Shown here in pieces: positions 1 to 6,914 of a DNA stretch of 27,011 nucleotides (position 1 is its first letter; each line of letters starts with the position of its first letter). The notes under the pieces were generated by a model, which saw only the letters and a program-made list of their open reading frames with translations, was not told the origin of the DNA and searched no databases. Position numbers and translations under genes: made by a program. This DNA comes from a virus. Location: IMG/VR virus record IMGVR_UViG_3300038534_000054, positions 1 through 27,011 of that record. The stretch is one strand, 5' to 3'.

Positions 1-24
1 GCTTAATCGCGCAAGCCTTTTTTT
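1..24 (+). terminator. Rho-independent terminator, left edge of the stem cut off
   Basis: GCTT (1-4) pairs with AAGC (13-16) around an 8-nt loop, and seven T residues follow at 18-24. C17 would pair with a base just outside the window, so the stem is probably longer. It should end a rightward transcript coming from the left, separating that operon from the late operon that begins here. Confidence 0.55.
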
Positions 25-44
25 ATTTCATCATTTCTCAAACA

Positions 45-53
45 TGCTACAAT
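45..53 (+). promoter_or_regulatory. Extended -10 sigma-70 promoter of the late operon
   Basis: TGC followed by TACAAT forms an extended -10 element (TGn at 45-47, hexamer at 48-53). There is no convincing -35 box 16-18 bases upstream, as is usual for extended -10 promoters. Transcription would start near G60. It lies between a terminator and the first gene (start 115). The capsid promoter at 9435-9462 has the same TGnTACAAT core, so both are probably read by host RNA polymerase. Confidence 0.5.
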
Positions 54-59
54 ATCCAT

Positions 60-109
60 GCGGGGTGCGGTTTTCCCTCCTTGTTTGCCAATCCCCGCCT
101 TTCAAGAGG
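60..109 (+). promoter_or_regulatory. Structured 5' leader, possible pseudoknot covering the ribosome binding site
   Basis: GCGGGG (60-65) pairs perfectly with CCCCGC (93-98). Separately, CCTCCTTG (76-83) can pair with the Shine-Dalgarno stretch CAAGAGG (103-109) with one bulged C. The two helices cross, so they form either an H-type pseudoknot or two alternative folds. The first helix begins at the predicted transcript start. Folding is drawn by hand and no energy was calculated. Confidence 0.35.
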
Positions 110-114
110 TTGCT

Positions 115-231
115 ATGTCTCGAATCTATTTTTGTATTATCTATATTTTAATTGTTTTTTATATTGGAATATCGGTTCTTGCATCTATTCCAGCTTATGC
201 GGCTGTTGAGGCGTATGAGATTAATGAGTGA
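115..231 (+). CDS. 38-aa putative exported or membrane peptide
   Basis: This short ORF starts at ATG 115 behind a good Shine-Dalgarno sequence (AAGAGG, 7 nt away). Residues 4-24 are strongly hydrophobic and are followed by a pattern like a signal peptidase I site (PAYA, then AVEAYEINE), so the mature part would be only about nine residues. It could equally be a single-span membrane peptide, or a leader whose translation couples to the next gene: its stop overlaps the next start in ATGAGTGA. It is the first ORF after the leader and promoter. I know no family for it. The reading frame is supported by the ribosome binding site, the signal-like composition and the coupling, not by homology. Confidence 0.5.
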   Translation: MSRIYFCIIYILIVFYIGISVLASIPAYAAVEAYEINE

Positions 232-511
232 TTTGAAAAGAGCTGTTTTTCGGTTTCTTGAGCTTAACCCCAAAGTCGATATTGCTGAAGTCGTAAAACG
301 GCATTGCAATGAATACAAAGATTTGAACCGATTTAGGCGTGACGTATCGAACAGCCCTTTAGCTAAAAAGCTGGAATCGGGAGATTTTTTGCGATCTAAC
401 CATAAAACCGCACAGGCTCGCCCAAACAAGAATAAAAAAGTAGATTCTAAGCGGTGCTATATAACCGAAGATCAGATAAGGTTTATAAAATATGGCCGCT
501 CTAGTATCTAA
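224..511 (+). CDS. 95-aa hypothetical phage protein
   Basis: The frame is open from 152, but the start at ATG 224 is preferred because it overlaps the stop of the preceding 38-aa ORF (ATGAGTGA), the same coupling seen through this operon. The upstream in-frame extension is Leu/Arg-rich and has no ribosome binding site. The protein (begins MSDLKRAVFR) is basic and probably helical, with many Lys and Arg residues near the end (TAQARPNKNKKVDSKR). There is no membrane segment. It overlaps the next gene by 20 nt. A small basic DNA-binding or DNA-packaging helper would fit the place in front of the terminase block, but I do not recognise the family. Confidence 0.6.
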   Translation: MSDLKRAVFRFLELNPKVDIAEVVKRHCNEYKDLNRFRRDVSNSPLAKKLESGDFLRSNHKTAQARPNKNKKVDSKRCYITEDQIRFIKYGRSSI

Positions 512-3500
512 TTTAATACGTCCACTTGATCTTGGCAGCACTGCGCTTACCCGTGCTGTTGTGGCTGGCGCTGATGCAGCTATGATTGATGGCTTCGTTT
601 CTGGCTCAAACGGCATTGATGGCTCATCCGCTGCTAATTATTTTGAAAATGGTGGCACTGCTGTAGTCACAGATGATTGGTATTCAGCTTGGGCGGCTTT
701 CCCTAGTGCAGCAACTTACGATATGAGTGCGGTAGATCGCGCTTTTGTTTGCCATTACAAAGTCGGATCGGCAACGTTTAACAATCTCAAAGCTGTTCGT
801 TTCTGTCTGCGTTCCGGCTCAGGCACAGCCAATTGGGGTATATGGGAGTACACGTTAGACAGTACGGGAAATAACGGTTTTTATCACCCGTTTATGATGG
901 TTGGTACACCCGATTCGACCGTAGGAACATTTGATAATACGGATATTACCGGCTTTGCCTTTATGGCGCAGCCGTCAAATACCGATGTTTTTGCTTTCGC
1001 CCAGTACATAGACCAGTTGGTTTTTATTGATGGGCCGGTTAATTTTGAGGACACAGGCACGGCGGCAACAGTCCAAATGCAAGATTATTTTGATCTTGTT
1101 GAAAGTTCATCCACGCAGGACTATAGAACACAACTTGCTGTAAAAGCGGGGCCAGCGTTTGAGTTTGGATTTCCTGTCAGAATAACGTCTGATGATTATT
1201 TATCCTCCTCAGCGGCAGAAGTAATTGCGTTTAAAGAAGCGGATTCTATAGGTTTTCCTTCGATGGCTTCGGGTTATTACCAATTAATATTTGAGCCACA
1301 AGCGTCTGGCTCTCAGGTTTACTCCAATTTAACAGCCGCAACGAACTCAACGGCTTATGACTTAACGATAGACGGCAGCGCAGCAGGATCAACGCTGGAT
1401 TTTACCTCTTGCCTTTTTGCCGGTCTTGATGATGTTGTTATTAGTGGTGCTAATACTATGATGGCATCATGCTCTATTTCTTCTCCGGCAACCTGTGATA
1501 TTGCTGAGGGCGACCTATCCTTAACAATTAACGATTCTGTGGCGGCGATAAACTGGTCTGCCGATCTTGTGGCGGGGTCTACAATTACCACTAACAGCCC
1601 TATTGATGTCAGTTTTGGTGTTGGCGATTATTCTGATATTAATATCAATATGACCGCAAGTGCTGATTTTGCTGTAAATCCGTCTACTGTTGGAACGTAT
1701 GTTTTCACGGGATTAACAACGACTGGAACGGTTAATTTTGACAATGATTCAGCAAATAACACGACGATTTCAATATCTGGATCGTTAAACAATACGGTAG
1801 CAAGTCCTACTACTGGTGGCGGTACGATAACAATCACTCAGCCTCAAGATACGTTTACAATAACTTCCTCCGAATCATCGTCATTAATTCAGATATTTGC
1901 AACCGGCACACAAACATTACTTGACTCTACAACAGGCACAAGCTTGGCTTATGTGTTTTCTGGCACGGTGGTAGTCGATTATGTTGTCCAGAAGGCAGGT
2001 TTTATTCCTCAAAGGGTAACAGGTGTTACTTTAAGTGACACTACGGTAAATGTTTCATTGATTGCAAGCAGGGAATATGACGCTTCTCATGGGCTTACGT
2101 ACACAACGGACGCAAGCTGGTCGAGTAATCAATTAACTGTCCCCACATACGGCGTAACGGCTCAAGGCGTTTTTTCTTTGATGATCGATAGCTTTATCAG
2201 TGAGACCGCTTTACGAAACACAGCGTTTAATCTGGAAATGGATGGCGCAGGCTCGCTTTATCTTACAAATGGCGCAGAAGGCGCAAGTGACTCGACTCCG
2301 GAAAACATCATTGATGGGGGTGTGGCTTACCTTGATTCATCCGGCACAACCACGGCGGCGTGGTCTTATGTTCAATCAATCGGCACAGCCACTGGATTCC
2401 AAGGCGAATTTCAGCAGGTTGATGGTTCTGGGACAGCAGATGCTAGGGCGACAGGCCCATTCGCACAAAATATCAAAGTCTTTGGTGACGCTACGCATGG
2501 TAATTTTGATTACAGAAACCACTTGGTTCTTAAGTATCAGCCTAATGGTTATCGTCCGGTAAGAGTTGATGTTTTAAGCACTTATGGAATAACAAGTCTC
2601 GCTCCGGCGGTCTACGTTGTTGCTATGGAGCCACAAGCAATAAGCGCGGCAACGGGTGATCCTGCTATTTCAATTACGATCACCAAAGAAACTACGCCGG
2701 TTACATGGAATGGTCAGGACTTTTCTATCACCGTTGAAGATACTGGCGCTAATTCTGGCGAGGCAATTTTAAGAGAGATTAACTATAATTTATCGCTCGA
2801 TGCCACATATCAAGGCTTAGACCCGTTCAATTGGCCTGAAATGGTAAAAGAGCTGGGTTCTAGCTATGAAACCTTACGCGGCGTTGTAGAAGGTGATGGC
2901 ACTCCAGTATTGCATGGCGTAAGAGTTATTAGAACAGGCGGTGACCCGCATCCAGACTTTACACGATTCCAAGCGGACAACGGAAATTATTACACGCCAC
3001 CTGTTACAGCGAACGCTTCAATCACAAGCATCACTTCGGGATCAAGGGTAAGAATTTACAACGAGACCACGCTAACAGAGACTTATAATGACGTTGTGGG
3101 CACGTCTTATTCTGCCAGCTATACAGACGGAACTACGTACAGTAGCGGTGATGTAATCAATATCCGTATAACGCAGTCAGGCGCAAGCGCGGCTAAGTTG
3201 CCTTTTGAGACCACTGTAGTCGCTACAACAAGCGGCTGGTCTGCTATCGCAAGCCAAGAAGATGACACGGTATACGCCGCAAACGGAATCGATGGCTCGA
3301 CAGTTACTAAGTTCACTGCTGATTTCACTGATGATGAAATAGATATAAATTCAGCGACTAATTTCACAATGGCTGAGGCGTACGCCTTTTATGTTTATCA
3401 GTTGACGACATCACAGGGTATAGCCGAGTTTTTCAATGGTGTGACTGCGATCGATGCTGGTAATTATCGCAACAATTCATCCATTGTCAGCATTTATTGG

Positions 3501-3827
3501 GACAACCTGACCACAACAAACGTAAGGCAAACCGATACGGCTCGATTTTTCCGTTCAGATGGCAATTATCCCGTTAAGAATGGAGGGGCAACAACTGGTG
3601 GAGGTGGCGTAGATTTAAACTGGTTGAATCAGGTCTACGTTGTAGAAACCGGCACAAGCGGCTTAACAGCGCAGGAATCAGCCTTATTAAACGACATATC
3701 AAGCGTTAAAACGCAGACGGATAGATTGACCTTTACACAAACAGGCGTAGTTGATGCCAATATCCAATATGTGAATGATGTTGAGGTGTCAGGAACCGGC
3801 CAAGATAACGACCCTTGGGGGCCGTAA
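492..3827 (+). CDS. Large beta-rich virion protein, probable tail or adhesin component (1111 aa)
   Basis: Start is ATG 492, with TAAGG about ten bases upstream. The protein is rich in Thr, Ser, Gly, Asn and Asp, almost without Lys, and lacks membrane segments: the composition of exposed beta-structured phage proteins. Residues 1-230 look like a beta-sandwich. About 250-450 has a regular short-strand pattern suggesting a beta-helix or stacked beta-domains. About 470-530 resembles an Ig-like or PEGA-like sandwich. About 776-840 holds a compact motif with HGVRVIRTGGDPHPDF that I associate with phage structural proteins. The C-terminus (VDANIQYVNDVEVSGTG, ending DPWGP) is a recurrent ending of phage tail and baseplate-associated proteins. 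The place ahead of the terminase rather than beside the tail fibre is unusual. Specific function is inferred; a role in receptor or polysaccharide binding is possible. Confidence 0.65.
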   Translation: MAALVSNLIRPLDLGSTALTRAVVAGADAAMIDGFVSGSNGIDGSSAANYFENGGTAVVTDDWYSAWAAFPSAATYDMSAVDRAFVCHYKVGSATFNNLKAVRFCLRSGSGTANWGIWEYTLDSTGNNGFYHPFMMVGTPDSTVGTFDNTDITGFAFMAQPSNTDVFAFAQYIDQLVFIDGPVNFEDTGTAATVQMQDYFDLVESSSTQDYRTQLAVKAGPAFEFGFPVRITSDDYLSSSAAEVIAFKEADSIGFPSMASGYYQLIFEPQASGSQVYSNLTAATNSTAYDLTIDGSAAGSTLDFTSCLFAGLDDVVISGANTMMASCSISSPATCDIAEGDLSLTINDSVAAINWSADLVAGSTITTNSPIDVSFGVGDYSDININMTASADFAVNPSTVGTYVFTGLTTTGTVNFDNDSANNTTISISGSLNNTVASPTTGGGTITITQPQDTFTITSSESSSLIQIFATGTQTLLDSTTGTSLAYVFSGTVVVDYVVQKAGFIPQRVTGVTLSDTTVNVSLIASREYDASHGLTYTTDASWSSNQLTVPTYGVTAQGVFSLMIDSFISETALRNTAFNLEMDGAGSLYLTNGAEGASDSTPENIIDGGVAYLDSSGTTTAAWSYVQSIGTATGFQGEFQQVDGSGTADARATGPFAQNIKVFGDATHGNFDYRNHLVLKYQPNGYRPVRVDVLSTYGITSLAPAVYVVAMEPQAISAATGDPAISITITKETTPVTWNGQDFSITVEDTGANSGEAILREINYNLSLDATYQGLDPFNWPEMVKELGSSYETLRGVVEGDGTPVLHGVRVIRTGGDPHPDFTRFQADNGNYYTPPVTANASITSITSGSRVRIYNETTLTETYNDVVGTSYSASYTDGTTYSSGDVINIRITQSGASAAKLPFETTVVATTSGWSAIASQEDDTVYAANGIDGSTVTKFTADFTDDEIDINSATNFTMAEAYAFYVYQLTTSQGIAEFFNGVTAIDAGNYRNNSSIVSIYWDNLTTTNVRQTDTARFFRSDGNYPVKNGGATTGGGGVDLNWLNQVYVVETGTSGLTAQESALLNDISSVKTQTDRLTFTQTGVVDANIQYVNDVEVSGTGQDNDPWGP

Positions 3828-4013
3828 ATGAGCGCTTGGCTAAACTCATGGGGGCTATCATGGGGTAATAGCTGGGGCAGTCTAAGCGAGCAAGAAAGAC
3901 CGCCAGCGGGCTATGGCGGGTATAAAGACACCCAAACTACAGAGGATGAAGAGATTGTGCTTTTGGCTAAGGTAGTAATAGATATTATTAACGACAACAT
4001 AGGTGATGTATGA
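3828..4013 (+). CDS. 61-aa Trp-rich small phage protein
   Basis: The gene starts directly after the stop of the 1111-aa gene, with GGGGG about seven bases upstream. The N-terminus repeats a Trp-Gly-Asn-Ser pattern (NSWGLSWGNSWGSLS), followed by a Gly/Tyr stretch and an acidic segment, then a hydrophobic helix (IVLLAKVVIDIIND). I have seen short proteins with WGNSWG repeats next to large phage structural genes ending in DPWGP, but know no function. It could be a small virion component accompanying the preceding protein. The next gene overlaps it by ATGA at 4010-4013, so the two are translationally coupled. Confidence 0.6.
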   Translation: MSAWLNSWGLSWGNSWGSLSEQERPPAGYGGYKDTQTTEDEEIVLLAKVVIDIINDNIGDV

Positions 4014-4225
4014 CAGAAGAAACAAAAGAACGATTTAACGCAAAACAGGCGATTGAAAACATCGACGCACAGCTAGACGCATTTGAGCTGGTTATTGATG
4101 CTAATATCAAAGCAATCGATGATATTCGAGAGCGGCAAGAAATGATCGTATCAATGCTGCACAAAATGTCGTCTGCCTTGGGGCTTCCAAAGTCTATTCT
4201 TCCTGATTTAAAAGAGGTGGGTTAA
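4010..4225 (+). CDS. 71-aa helical hypothetical protein
   Basis: Start ATG 4010 overlaps the previous stop and has AGGTGATG just upstream. The sequence is almost entirely helical and charged (FNAKQAIENIDAQLDAFELV, then IKAIDDIRERQEMIVSMLHK), with heptad-like hydrophobic spacing suggesting a coiled coil over residues 10-55. It lies immediately before the small terminase subunit, with which it shares one base. It could be an oligomeric helper of packaging or the anchoring part of the preceding proteins. I do not recognise the family. Confidence 0.6.
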   Translation: MTEETKERFNAKQAIENIDAQLDAFELVIDANIKAIDDIRERQEMIVSMLHKMSSALGLPKSILPDLKEVG

Positions 4226-4671
4226 TGGCTAATGGCCAAAGAGGTAGAAAGTCCTTATTTAAGGATGAGTATATAGAGCAAGCATACAAGCTGTGTCAGC
4301 TTGGGGCTACGGATGTACAGATTGCCGAATTTTTCGGCGTTACAGAAAAAACACTAAACAACTGGAAGCATGCTCACCCTGAATTTTTACAGTCCTTAAA
4401 AAACGCAAAGGATGATCTTGATGCTAGGGTGGAAAGGTCTTTGTTTGAACGGGCAACAGGTTACAGCCACCCAGAGGATAAGATATTCAACCATGCTGGT
4501 GAGCCGCTTATTGTTCCCACGGTTAAGCATCACGCGCCCGATGTAACAGCGCAGATATTTTGGCTTAAAAATAGGCAGCCGGACAGGTGGCGAGATAAGC
4601 AGGAGGTGCACAATACCGGAGAAATAACAGTTAAAGTCACAAGAAAGAAGTTTGATGGCTCAGACGATTGA
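4225..4671 (+). CDS. terS: Terminase small subunit
   Basis: The small terminase binds the viral packaging site and hands DNA to the large subunit. The 148-aa product has an N-terminal helix-turn-helix (about residues 23-46: LGATDVQIAEFFGV, TEKTLNNWKHAHPEF), the usual pattern of this family. A central helical oligomerisation region (SLKNAKDDLDARVERSL) follows, then a conserved-looking part ending PDVTAQIFWLKNRQPDRWRDK, typical of small terminases of this type. Length is normal. The start has a strong ribosome binding site (GAGGTGGG) and overlaps the preceding stop by one base (TAATG). It overlaps the large subunit gene by 17 nt. I am confident of the role from motif plus position. Confidence 0.9.
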   Translation: MANGQRGRKSLFKDEYIEQAYKLCQLGATDVQIAEFFGVTEKTLNNWKHAHPEFLQSLKNAKDDLDARVERSLFERATGYSHPEDKIFNHAGEPLIVPTVKHHAPDVTAQIFWLKNRQPDRWRDKQEVHNTGEITVKVTRKKFDGSDD

Positions 4672-6121
4672 GTATGTGCTAAAGCCGCAAGGCCCTGTTT
4701 TACAGCAGTTTGCAGATTGCCGTAAAAGAAATAGCTTTATCCGTGGGCCGCTTGGAAGTGGAAAAACAGTTCAAACGATCTTAAAAATATTCGATATCAT
4801 TTGCGAACAGGCCCCCGTAAAAGCGAAAGATAATAAAAATTACAATACTAGATTGTCTAGGTGGATAGCGGCACGAAATACATATTCCGAGCTATTTTCA
4901 ACAACGATCAAAGACTGGCTTGAGATTCATGGCGATCTTGGACAGTTTAAGCAAGGCTCAAAAGAACCCCCGACACACTATCTTGATTTCAAGCTTGACG
5001 ATGGGACTCACGTTAAGGCCGAGATTATTTTTATTGCGTTCGACCGTCCAGATCACGTTAAGAAGGCTCGGGGAATACAGGCTACTGGGATATGGCTCAA
5101 CGAAACAAAAGAGTTGGCAAAAGCAGTTGTTGACATGCTAGACCTTAGGCATGGTCGATACCCTTCAAAAAAAGAGGGCGCTACGCCCACATGGCATGGT
5201 ATGGTTGGTGATACAAATGCTCCAGATGAGGATCATTGGTATTACAAGCTAGCGGAAGAGGATAAGCCTGATGATTGGGCTTTTTACACTCAAGCTGGGG
5301 GTGTGTATAAGAAGGGCGAAAGCTGGGAAATAAATCCTTACGCTGAAAACCTAGATAATCTACCGAAGGGCTATTACGAAAGAGGTTTGCAGGGTAAGTC
5401 TAACGACTGGATAAAAGTCAACCTAGCAAACGAATATGGTTTTGTTAGTGCGGGCAAGCCTGTTCACCCAATGTATGTCGATAGTGTCCACTGTGTTGAT
5501 ATGTCATTTATGCCTGACAAGGGACTAGATATTGTTTTAGGTTTTGATTTTGGCCGTACCCCAGCATGTGCCTTTATGCAAAGAACGTCGATCGATAGAT
5601 GGATTTGTTTTGATGAATTCCTCGCTCAGGATATGGGGGCAGTGGAATTTGCTCCACAACTTAAGCGATATATTGATCAACACTATCAAGGGTATCGATT
5701 CAAAGGCTGGGGCGACCCCTCCGGTGACAATGGAAATCAGGCTAACTCTGATACACCATTTAAAATAATCCGTGCCGCTGGAATACCGTGTGCTCCAACC
5801 CAATCCAACGACCCGATAAAACGAAGAGCGGCGCTTGAGTCTCCAATGAAGGAGCTGGCGATGGATGGTAAGCCAAGGTTTATAGTTTTACCTAAGGCTA
5901 AAACCATAAGAAAAGGCTTGCAGGGTGGATTTTGCTACAGACGACTACAGGTAAGTGGAGAAAAATACACTGATGAGCCTGATAAGAACGAGTATTCTCA
6001 CCCTGTTGAAGCTTTAGAATATGGGCTTCAGGGCGAAGGAGAGGGCAGGCAGGCCTTGTCAAGGTCTAGTAACTCCTTTTCAAGACCGCATCAAGCTAAG
6101 GTTAATGTAAAGCTATGGTAA
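4655..6121 (+). CDS. terL: Terminase large subunit (packaging ATPase and nuclease)
   Basis: This is the DNA packaging motor. I chose ATG 4655 over the in-frame TTG at 4652; the product is 488 aa, normal for the family. A Walker A motif (GPLGSGKT) lies at residues 31-38. A probable Walker B and catalytic Glu lie in GIWLNETKEL near residue 150. The RNase H-like nuclease domain begins at LGFDFGRTPA near residue 292, whose Asp should bind metal, with further acidic residues at GWGDPSGD (about 354), and ends near HPVEALEYGL. The gene overlaps terS and sits upstream of the portal, as expected. A 58-aa ORF follows after four bases. Which packaging type it uses (cos, pac or terminal repeats) cannot be told from this alone. 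Confidence 0.93.
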   Translation: MAQTIEYVLKPQGPVLQQFADCRKRNSFIRGPLGSGKTVQTILKIFDIICEQAPVKAKDNKNYNTRLSRWIAARNTYSELFSTTIKDWLEIHGDLGQFKQGSKEPPTHYLDFKLDDGTHVKAEIIFIAFDRPDHVKKARGIQATGIWLNETKELAKAVVDMLDLRHGRYPSKKEGATPTWHGMVGDTNAPDEDHWYYKLAEEDKPDDWAFYTQAGGVYKKGESWEINPYAENLDNLPKGYYERGLQGKSNDWIKVNLANEYGFVSAGKPVHPMYVDSVHCVDMSFMPDKGLDIVLGFDFGRTPACAFMQRTSIDRWICFDEFLAQDMGAVEFAPQLKRYIDQHYQGYRFKGWGDPSGDNGNQANSDTPFKIIRAAGIPCAPTQSNDPIKRRAALESPMKELAMDGKPRFIVLPKAKTIRKGLQGGFCYRRLQVSGEKYTDEPDKNEYSHPVEALEYGLQGEGEGRQALSRSSNSFSRPHQAKVNVKLW

Positions 6122-6125
6122 ATAT

Positions 6126-6302
6126 ATGAAAAAAAGCAAAAGTGATTATGAAGATTATCTTAAAAAAAATGGTTTTTTAATGCTTTGCGGGGAGCCTAAA
6201 AAGCTAGACACGAGCAGTCTGACACATGATGACGTTAAAGTCTTAGATGAGGAAACAGTCAGCGACATATCATCTAATAAGCAGTTTTACATTATCAGCT
6301 AA
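6126..6302 (+). CDS. 58-aa hypothetical protein between terL and the portal block
   Basis: A short ORF from ATG 6126 to TAA 6302 fills the space between terL and the next gene exactly: it starts four bases after the terL stop, and its stop overlaps the next start (TAATG). The product begins MKKSKSDYED, has a Lys-rich N-terminus, one Cys (MLCGEPKKL) and an acidic middle (DDVKVLDEETVSD). The ribosome binding site is weak, so coupling to terL is likely. I do not recognise it. Support comes from exact packing in the operon and normal codon usage. Confidence 0.55.
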   Translation: MKKSKSDYEDYLKKNGFLMLCGEPKKLDTSSLTHDDVKVLDEETVSDISSNKQFYIIS

Positions 6303-6670
6303 TGCTCGGTGTGACAGCTTTTATCGTTTACCGTTCAGGCAATGACCACTGGATAAGCCGATTTTTGCACCCAGAGATAAAGCATTGTTTTATTTGTTTT
6401 ATTGATCGGGGTAATTGGGTGTCCGTTGATTACACCTTAGACGGAATAAGCGTTACGGTTAGTAACAATCTGCCCGAAGGTGTATACTATCAAAGAGTAG
6501 ATATTGATAGGCTAAGGTTATGGCCCGTGTTCCCTACCTGTGTTGGTATGGTCAAGCACATAATCGGAGTGAAAAACCCCTTTATATTAACGCCGTGGCA
6601 ATTATTGAAGAGTATTGACTATGGGAAGCAAAGCCAAAAAACCAAAGAAAACAAGCGAAGAAAAGGCTAG
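6302..6670 (+). CDS. 122-aa protein, possible permuted NlpC/P60-like cysteine hydrolase fold
   Basis: The start overlaps the previous stop by one base. The product (begins MLGVTAFIVY) has a His early in the sequence (H28 in HPEIKHCF) and a Cys late (C80 in FPTCVGMVKHIIG) that starts a helix, followed by a second hydrophobic helix (FILTPWQLLKSI). An early His strand and a late nucleophilic Cys helix are the order seen in circularly permuted NlpC/P60 (LRAT-like) proteins. Similar small proteins of unknown role occur beside terminase and portal genes of podophages. The catalytic assignment is inference; it might be a degenerate, structural version. The C-terminus is highly basic and overlaps the next gene by 50 nt. 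Confidence 0.6.
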   Translation: MLGVTAFIVYRSGNDHWISRFLHPEIKHCFICFIDRGNWVSVDYTLDGISVTVSNNLPEGVYYQRVDIDRLRLWPVFPTCVGMVKHIIGVKNPFILTPWQLLKSIDYGKQSQKTKENKRRKG

Positions 6671-6914
6671 AGAACGCTATCAAGCTATCGAGCTTGATCA
6701 GCAGATAGCAGAGTCAGAACAAAAGTTCAAAGCCTTGGCCCGTAATAAGCTTGGTGCACAATCTTTGCTGGGTGGAGCCGTTGACGCGCCAAAGTATGAT
6801 AGCAAGGCTCCAAAGAGTAAGTACGAAAAGGTCAAGCCTAAGAAGAAAAAAAAGCTGATTCCAAGTGATACTCAGGGCGGTGATAGCGGTAACGATGGTG
6901 ATGGGGGCTTCTGA
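6621..6914 (+). CDS. 97-aa Lys-rich conserved phage protein preceding the portal
   Basis: I chose ATG 6621 (GAAGAG about nine bases upstream) over an in-frame TTG at 6615. The product is very basic in two stretches (GSKAKKPKKTSEEKARER and VKPKKKKKL), has a helical segment between (IELDQQIAESEQKFKALARN) with an LGAQSLLGG motif, and ends in a Gly/Asp-rich tail. It overlaps the preceding gene by 50 nt in another frame and shares a TGATG overlap with the portal. Short proteins with this layout often precede portal genes in podophages; they may bind DNA or belong to the virion, but no activity is known to me. Confidence 0.65.
   Translation: MGSKAKKPKKTSEEKARERYQAIELDQQIAESEQKFKALARNKLGAQSLLGGAVDAPKYDSKAPKSKYEKVKPKKKKKLIPSDTQGGDSGNDGDGGF

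Noticed and set aside
42-84. Minus-strand AAGGAGG near 77-83 with a short ORF (18 codons) reading leftward.
   Set aside because: Spacing from AAGGAGG to the ATG is about 17 bases, too long, and the product is tiny. The same bases are better explained as the anti-ribosome-binding-site strand of the plus-strand leader.
148-429. Minus-strand open frame opposite the 95-aa gene.
   Set aside because: No ribosome binding site or coupling; composition is that of a complement shadow.
4652-4654. TTG start for the large terminase one codon before ATG 4655.
   Set aside because: The ATG is the simpler start and no sequence evidence favours the TTG.
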